Origin: SZAS-3 sp964386785
GTDB taxonomy: Bacteria; Chlamydiota; Chlamydiia; Chlamydiales; JAAKFR01
Reading direction: 5' to 3'
DNA: 19,248 nucleotides
Assembly: GCA_964386785.1 (NCBI GenBank)
Contig: CAYLUD010000029.1
Location: 1 to 19,248 of the forward strand
Below the pieces are notes generated by a model. The model was not told where the DNA came from and ran no database searches. It saw only the letters and a program-made list of their open reading frames with translations. Of the stretch, positions 15,045-19,248 are shown piece after piece. The translations under genes were made by a program, and so were the position numbers. The stretch's first letter is position 1; every line of letters starts with the position of its first letter.

Positions 15045-15491
15045 TTAAATCTCCACATTGATAGGCTTTTGTGCCGTGAAAGGATGGTCAGATCCTTTGA
15101 ATACTCTCAATTTACGTAATTGTTGTTTTCCTAACCTTGATTTGGGCATCATCCCTTGCACGCCTCGTTCGATGATGTGCTCAGGTTTGCGATCTCGCAT
15201 TTGACGATAGGGAATTTCACGCAAGCCGCCGATATGGCCGGTATAGTAACGGTAGATCTTTTGGCCTTCTTTTTTTCCTGACACTTCTATTTTATCGGCA
15301 TGGATGACAATCACTCCGTCTCCTGTGTCCACATGAGGAGTGTAAGAAGGGCGATGCTTTCCACAAAGAACCTTTGCGATTTCCGAACAAAGACGACCTA
15401 AGGTCTTTCCGGTAGCATCAAACAAGTACCATTGTTGTTTTCGGTCTTCTTTTCGGGTAAAAGTAGTTGTAGTTTCTTTCTTGCGTTGCAT
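15045..15491 (-). CDS. rplM: 50S ribosomal protein L13
   Basis: 148 residues, normal for uL13, an early-assembly protein of the large subunit. Signature segments: WYLFDATGKTLGRLCSEIAKVLCGKHRPSYTPHVDTGD (about 21-58), KIYRYYTGHIGGLRE, and the VQGMMPKSRLGKQQLRKLRVF block that defines the family. The start ATG 15491 has AGAGGA six bases upstream. First gene of the universally paired rplM-rpsI operon. Confidence 0.98.
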   Translation of the reverse strand: MQRKKETTTTFTRKEDRKQQWYLFDATGKTLGRLCSEIAKVLCGKHRPSYTPHVDTGDGVIVIHADKIEVSGKKEGQKIYRYYTGHIGGLREIPYRQMRDRKPEHIIERGVQGMMPKSRLGKQQLRKLRVFKGSDHPFTAQKPINVEI

Positions 15492-15519
15492 CTGTGTCCT
15501 CTAAAAGTATAGAGTGGAG

Positions 15520-15548
15520 ATCATAGGAGCTATCTTTTTTTTTTCCAA
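15520..15548 (-). promoter_or_regulatory. Promoter of rplM-rpsI
   Basis: On the minus strand, TTGGAA (15548-15543) is separated by exactly 17 bases from TATGAT (15525-15520; five of six to consensus). The spacer begins with a run of eight As, the kind of AT-rich spacer that raises chlamydial sigma66 promoter strength. Predicted start near 15513, leader about 22 bases. Confidence 0.65.
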
Positions 15549-15565
15549 GTACAAAATCTTGGAAA
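15542..15565 (-). repeat. Perfect inverted repeat over the rplM -35 element
   Basis: TTTCCAAG (15542-15549) and CTTGGAAA (15558-15565) form an exact 8-bp inverted repeat with an 8-base centre. One arm covers the rplM -35 hexamer. The T-run lies on the wrong side for a terminator in either direction, so an operator or an upstream structure is more plausible. Confidence 0.55.
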
Positions 15566-15616
15566 CAAGACATGGAGCCTCTTTAATTGTGAATACTTTA
15601 TTTTAATCAAGTGCCT

Positions 15617-15958
15617 CTATTCTAAAATTGGTTTTACAATGTAAATGGCCGACAGGATCATTACTAGGCTGCCTAGGAATAAAGAAAGAGACCATATAAG
15701 GGATATTCTCTTGGAAAGCAGGGTATGCAGCAACAAAAGACCTGCGACCCCCATAAGCTTGAGATGAAACCATCCTCCCGGAAAGGCTCCAGATCGCAAA
15801 TAGAGTAAGGCAACCCCAGTTCCTATCACTAAAATAGGCAACCCCCACTCTATATGGAGAAAAGCTTTGTGCCGACCATCCCGTATCCAGCAATGGGCCC
15901 ATAGACATGCGATCCATAGGATTGCGCAGAATACGTGAAAAAATTTGAGTAGCGCCAT
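15617..15958 (-). CDS. Short HemJ-like (UPF0093) membrane protein
   Basis: 113 residues with four predicted membrane helices (about 5-24, 38-55, 63-80, 88-110). Likeness to HemJ, the membrane protoporphyrinogen IX oxidase, rests on an N-terminal helix with a His (LKFFHVF, His8), the GGWFHLKL motif at 61-68 (HemJ: GWLHAKL) with a further His78 in the same helix, and the IVKPILE ending (HemJ: VVKPF). HemJ proteins usually have about 140 residues or more, so this one is short; the loop regions look trimmed. Divergent from miaB with a 52-base gap; transcribed toward rplM in the same direction. The match is by eye to short motifs, so a generic CopD/HemJ-like protein is also possible. No good Shine-Dalgarno precedes the ATG. 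Confidence 0.6.
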   Translation of the reverse strand: MALLKFFHVFCAILWIACLWAHCWIRDGRHKAFLHIEWGLPILVIGTGVALLYLRSGAFPGGWFHLKLMGVAGLLLLHTLLSKRISLIWSLSLFLGSLVMILSAIYIVKPILE

Positions 15959-16010
15959 AAGAAAGGGAGACGGTAAGATGGCCCACCCATTACGAGCAAG
16001 GATTTAGTTC

Positions 16011-17327
16011 ATGAAATCTCCTACTACTTTCTATATTCGCACTTATGGCTGTCAAATGAATGAACTCGATACCGAGGTCATGGCAGGCATTCTGAAGAAA
16101 CGAGGTTTACTACCTGTAGAGCAAGAAGAGGAAGCTGATCTTCTCTTATTCAATACGTGCTCCATTCGAGATTTAGCAGAGCGTAAGGTGATGGGTAAGC
16201 TAGGACAGCTGGGACGAGCTAAAAAGGGCAATCGGCTGATAGGCGTGACTGGTTGCATGGCCAATGCAAAAAAAGAGAGTCTGTTTCGTAAATTGCCCCA
16301 TGTAGATTTTGTGTTGGGCACGAATAACATCCACGATTTAGATCGCGTATTGGATGAACTGATGGTCTCAAAAAGACAGACTGTTTTGACCGATGAACTC
16401 TTCCGTCAGGAATTGGATTATGCAGGGGCTTCCAGAAAGGATCCATATAAAGCGTTTGTTTCGATCATTCGAGGATGTGATAAATATTGCACATACTGCG
16501 TGGTGCCGTATACCAGAGGGGCTGAGGTTTCGCGCCCATTTGGAGATATTCTTGCTGAGTGTTCGCAATTGGTTGCTAAAGGATACAAGGAAATCACACT
16601 TCTGGGTCAGAATGTCAACAGTTATGGTAAAGATCAACCGGATTGGGGAAAGCAATTTCCCGATCTCTTGTATGCACTGGATCAGATTCCAGGCTTGGCT
16701 CGCATTCGCTTTCTTACCTCCCACCCCGTCGATATCTCTCAAGATTTGATGTACGCAATTCGGGATCTACCTTCTTTATGTGAACATGTCCATTTTCCTT
16801 TGCAAGCTGGTTCCAATCGGATTTTAAAGAAAATGCATCGCATGTATACCAAAGAAGTATACCTAGAAAAAGTGGCACAACTACGAGAGATTGTGCCCAA
16901 TGTCATTTTGGGTACGGATATGATTATAGGGTTTCCTACAGAAACGGAAGAAGAATTCCAAGAAACGCTAGATTGCATGGAATCCATTCGATATGCTCAT
17001 GCCTTTCTCTATACATACAGTCCTCGTAATGGAACCCCTGCTAAACGATGGGTAGATGATGTGCCTGAAGAAGAAAAACATCGCCGTCATCAGCTAGCGC
17101 TACAGTTGCACGAGCGGATCTCTGCAGAAAAAATGAGGGAGAAGCTTGGGGAGACGGTAGAGGTATTGGTGGATGGGTGGAGCAAGGATGGGAAACAGTT
17201 GAAAGGAATGTCTCGTTGTTGGCGCAATGTTATTTTTGAAGGGGATCCTTCATTAGTTGGGTCATTGCAGCCTGTCCTCATCGAAGGGTATACCCATCAT
17301 ACGTTCTTAGGTTCTCGCCCAAGATAA
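16011..17327 (+). CDS. miaB: tRNA-2-methylthio-N6-dimethylallyladenosine synthase MiaB
   Basis: Radical-SAM methylthiotransferase that turns i6A37 into ms2i6A37 in UNN-decoding tRNAs. MTTase-domain cysteines are Cys14 (YGCQMNELD), Cys50 (FNTCSIRD) and Cys82 (VTGCMAN). The radical-SAM motif C-x3-C-x2-C is Cys156/160/163 (RGCDKYCTYC), followed by VPYTRG, and a TRAM domain ends the protein. YGCQMN and NTCSIRD place it in the MiaB branch, distinct from the MtaB at the other end of the window. 438 residues, normal. AAGG nine bases before the ATG serves as ribosome binding site. Its last 31 bases overlap the end of ligA on the other strand. Confidence 0.97.
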   Translation: MKSPTTFYIRTYGCQMNELDTEVMAGILKKRGLLPVEQEEEADLLLFNTCSIRDLAERKVMGKLGQLGRAKKGNRLIGVTGCMANAKKESLFRKLPHVDFVLGTNNIHDLDRVLDELMVSKRQTVLTDELFRQELDYAGASRKDPYKAFVSIIRGCDKYCTYCVVPYTRGAEVSRPFGDILAECSQLVAKGYKEITLLGQNVNSYGKDQPDWGKQFPDLLYALDQIPGLARIRFLTSHPVDISQDLMYAIRDLPSLCEHVHFPLQAGSNRILKKMHRMYTKEVYLEKVAQLREIVPNVILGTDMIIGFPTETEEEFQETLDCMESIRYAHAFLYTYSPRNGTPAKRWVDDVPEEEKHRRHQLALQLHERISAEKMREKLGETVEVLVDGWSKDGKQLKGMSRCWRNVIFEGDPSLVGSLQPVLIEGYTHHTFLGSRPR

Positions 17328-19248
17328 GAAAGGGCTTCTTCGGCAGATAGAATCGAGGTCCCTAAAGCCATAGCTTTATCAAGCTTTGATCCTGGATCAG
17401 AGCCGACAAGAAGAAAATCTGTTTTTGGAGAAAGGCTTCCGACGACCTTTCCTCCTTGTTCTTGTACGAAATGGCGTATTTCATCCCGAGTGTAGCCTTG
17501 AAATGATCCAGTGATGACCACGGTTTTGCCATAGAAAAATAACTGTTCAGAGACTAGGCGTTGGCGAATAGAAAACTGAATCCCAGCAGCTAGCAAGTCT
17601 CGAATTTCTTCTTGATGTACAGGGTCTGTAAAAAAATGGGCTACTGCAGAGGCCCCCTTTGGACCAATACCTTTGATTGTAAGGCAATCCATTTCGGTAA
17701 TCTGCAATAGACGGTCGATTGAGGGAAAGGTTTCAGCAAGTAAACGTGCTGTCTCTTCGCCTATATGAGGGATGCCTAGAGCCATGATGAATTGATCTAA
17801 GTAGCACGACTTAGCTCGATGAAGAGCTTCCATGAGATTACGAATCGACTTTTCTTTGAAATGGGGCAGCTCAGCAAGATCGTCAGGCGTCAGACGAAAA
17901 AAATCAGCACAACGAGAAACAAATCCTTGCTCTACAAGCAACTCAACCACTTTTTCTCCTAAGTGGTCAATATTCATGCCCTGTTTGCCTGCAAAATGTA
18001 CGAGTCGGCGAATGTTTTGTGCCGCACAACCTGTGCGGTTAGGACAACGTATTGCCACCTCACCATCCTCTCTTTGCACCGCACTACCACATGCAGGGCA
18101 GTGCAGAGGCATGTGCCAAGGTTGCTGGTGGGATGTTCGTTGTTCTTTGCGCACGGATACGACCTTCGGAATGACATCTCCTCCCTTTTCAATCAGAACA
18201 CGATCTCCCTCGCGGATATCTTTCCGTAACACCTCATCTTCATTATGCAAAGTCGCTCTACGAATGGTGCTGCCGGCCAAGGTTACTGGCTCTAACTCTG
18301 CGACAGGAGTCAAGACTCCTGTACGCCCTACTTGGACGGTAATGTGCTGGATCGTAGTTTCTGCCTGTTCTGGAGCATACTTATATGCAAGTGCCCATCG
18401 GACGATTTTCCCTGTGTAACCTAATCGTTCCTGTTCTTTGCGTGCATTTATTTTGATCACCACACCATCAATTTCATAGGGTAGTTGATCTCGTTGGGAT
18501 CGCAAGATTTCAATGAATTCCCAAATCTCTTCTAGATTATGACAGAATGCATACGAGCCTACGATGGGCAATCCCCATGTTTTTAGGGTATGCATGGCAG
18601 AATACTGGTCTTCTGCTCTTCCTACAATATGGTAACAAGAAATCGCTAGGTGTCTGTGAGATACTTCTTTAGGGTCTAGCAGTTTAAGGGATCCTGCTGC
18701 TGCATTTCTAGGGTTAGCAAATGGAGGTTTTCCTAAAGCTTGCCATCGTTCATTTAGTCTATGAAAGGCCTCTTTTGGCATGAAGACCTCTCCTCGTATT
18801 TCGACTTCTGGTTCTGTATTTCGCAGGCTTAGTGGTAATGATGCTATGGTGCGGACATTGGATGTAACTACTTCGCCCTCTTCTCCATTACCTCGTGTAA
18901 GAGCTCGTGCTAAGATTCCATTTTCATAACGTAATGAAATAGCAATACCATCAAGTTTGGGTTCTACTTCGTATCCTAATGGAGCAGATCCTAGGTGTTT
19001 TTCAACTCGTTCTAAGAATGCCGAGATCTCTTCTTTGGAATAGGCGTTTGCGATGGAGAGCATCGGTATCTGGTGGCGTTCGGTGGCAAATCCACCAGAG
19101 ATGGCTTCCCCGATTCTTTGAGTGGGGGAGGCAGCATGAATCCATTCTGGATGTTGCAGCTCTATCTCCTCCAGTTGTCTGAGTAGCTGATCGAATTCGT
19201 AGTCTGAGATGATGGGATCATGTTGCACGTAATAACGCCAATTATGCT
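17297..19248 (-). CDS. ligA: NAD-dependent DNA ligase, 5' end cut by window edge
   Basis: Seals nicks in replication and repair using NAD+. Reading from the right edge, HNWRYYVQHDPIISDYEFDQ is the conserved Ia-domain entry, so the frame continues past 19248 and the GTG at 19228 is not the start; about 15-25 residues are missing. Order: Ia and adenylation domain with the nucleophile Lys in EPKLDG (codon 18959-18957), OB fold, four-Cys zinc finger (CPACG ... CPNRTGC, about 18035-18095), helix-hairpin-helix region (LGIPHIGEETARLL, IKGIGPKGASAV), and C-terminal BRCT domain (KTVVITGSFQGYTRDE to the end). All parts look intact. Ends by overlapping miaB tail to tail. Confidence 0.97.
   Translation of the reverse strand, partial: HNWRYYVQHDPIISDYEFDQLLRQLEEIELQHPEWIHAASPTQRIGEAISGGFATERHQIPMLSIANAYSKEEISAFLERVEKHLGSAPLGYEVEPKLDGIAISLRYENGILARALTRGNGEEGEVVTSNVRTIASLPLSLRNTEPEVEIRGEVFMPKEAFHRLNERWQALGKPPFANPRNAAAGSLKLLDPKEVSHRHLAISCYHIVGRAEDQYSAMHTLKTWGLPIVGSYAFCHNLEEIWEFIEILRSQRDQLPYEIDGVVIKINARKEQERLGYTGKIVRWALAYKYAPEQAETTIQHITVQVGRTGVLTPVAELEPVTLAGSTIRRATLHNEDEVLRKDIREGDRVLIEKGGDVIPKVVSVRKEQRTSHQQPWHMPLHCPACGSAVQREDGEVAIRCPNRTGCAAQNIRRLVHFAGKQGMNIDHLGEKVVELLVEQGFVSRCADFFRLTPDDLAELPHFKEKSIRNLMEALHRAKSCYLDQFIMALGIPHIGEETARLLAETFPSIDRLLQITEMDCLTIKGIGPKGASAVAHFFTDPVHQEEIRDLLAAGIQFSIRQRLVSEQLFFYGKTVVITGSFQGYTRDEIRHFVQEQGGKVVGSLSPKTDFLLVGSDPGSKLDKAMALGTSILSAEEALSYLGREPKNV

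Noticed and set aside
15603..15986. 127-residue frame on the minus strand over the HemJ-like gene
   Set aside because: Same strand but another phase; the 113-residue frame has regular membrane helices and HemJ motifs, while this one has neither.
17832..18419. 195-residue frame antisense to ligA
   Set aside because: Cys/Arg/Ser-rich shadow of the conserved OB/zinc-finger part of ligA, with no independent motif.

Overview
The window looks like chromosome of an obligate intracellular chlamydia, most likely a member of or close relative of the Chlamydiaceae. Four things point that way. The glycogen branching enzyme reads as a divergent ortholog of the chlamydial GlgB. It is preceded by a protein like the Chlamydia-specific hypothetical CT865. 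A gatCAB operon converges on two small multi-membrane-span proteins of inclusion-membrane (Inc) type, as gatCAB and CT005/CT006 are grouped in C. trachomatis (from memory). Intergenic gaps are short and most start sites have weak or no Shine-Dalgarno. Base composition looks somewhat richer in G+C than C. trachomatis, so the exact species is left open.

Layout. 1-2110 (+): the 3' part of a large unrecognised protein with proline-rich tandem repeats at both ends of the visible part; its start lies left of the window. 2170-6531 (+): a tight cluster of mtaB (tRNA methylthiotransferase), a CT865-like protein with a carbohydrate-enzyme-like C-terminal domain, and glgB. 6774-8000 (+): two Inc-like membrane proteins, the second behind a very AT-rich leader. 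8018-11218 (-): gatC-gatA-gatB with overlapping genes and a good sigma70/sigma66-type promoter. 11387-14550 (+): a four-gene overlapping operon, mlaE-mlaF-mlaD-yqgE, i.e. a lipid-transport ABC system of the Mla/TGD type followed by a DUF179 protein. 14640-15491 (-): rplM-rpsI with a clear promoter and terminator. 15617-15958 (-): a short HemJ-like membrane protein. 16011-17327 (+): miaB. 17297-19248 (-): ligA, overlapping miaB tail to tail and cut by the right edge.

How the genes fit together. Most are housekeeping: tRNA charging (GatCAB makes Gln-tRNA and Asn-tRNA, needed because chlamydiae lack the direct synthetases), tRNA thiomethylation at position 37 by two paralogs (MtaB and MiaB), ribosomal proteins L13/S9, DNA ligase, and glycogen branching. 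The envelope is served by the MCE/Mla operon. The lineage-specific content with least known function is the repeat-bearing first gene, the CT865-like protein and the Inc-like pair. I found no CRISPR array, tRNA, rRNA, insertion sequence or phage gene, and no gene-free stretch longer than 300 bases.
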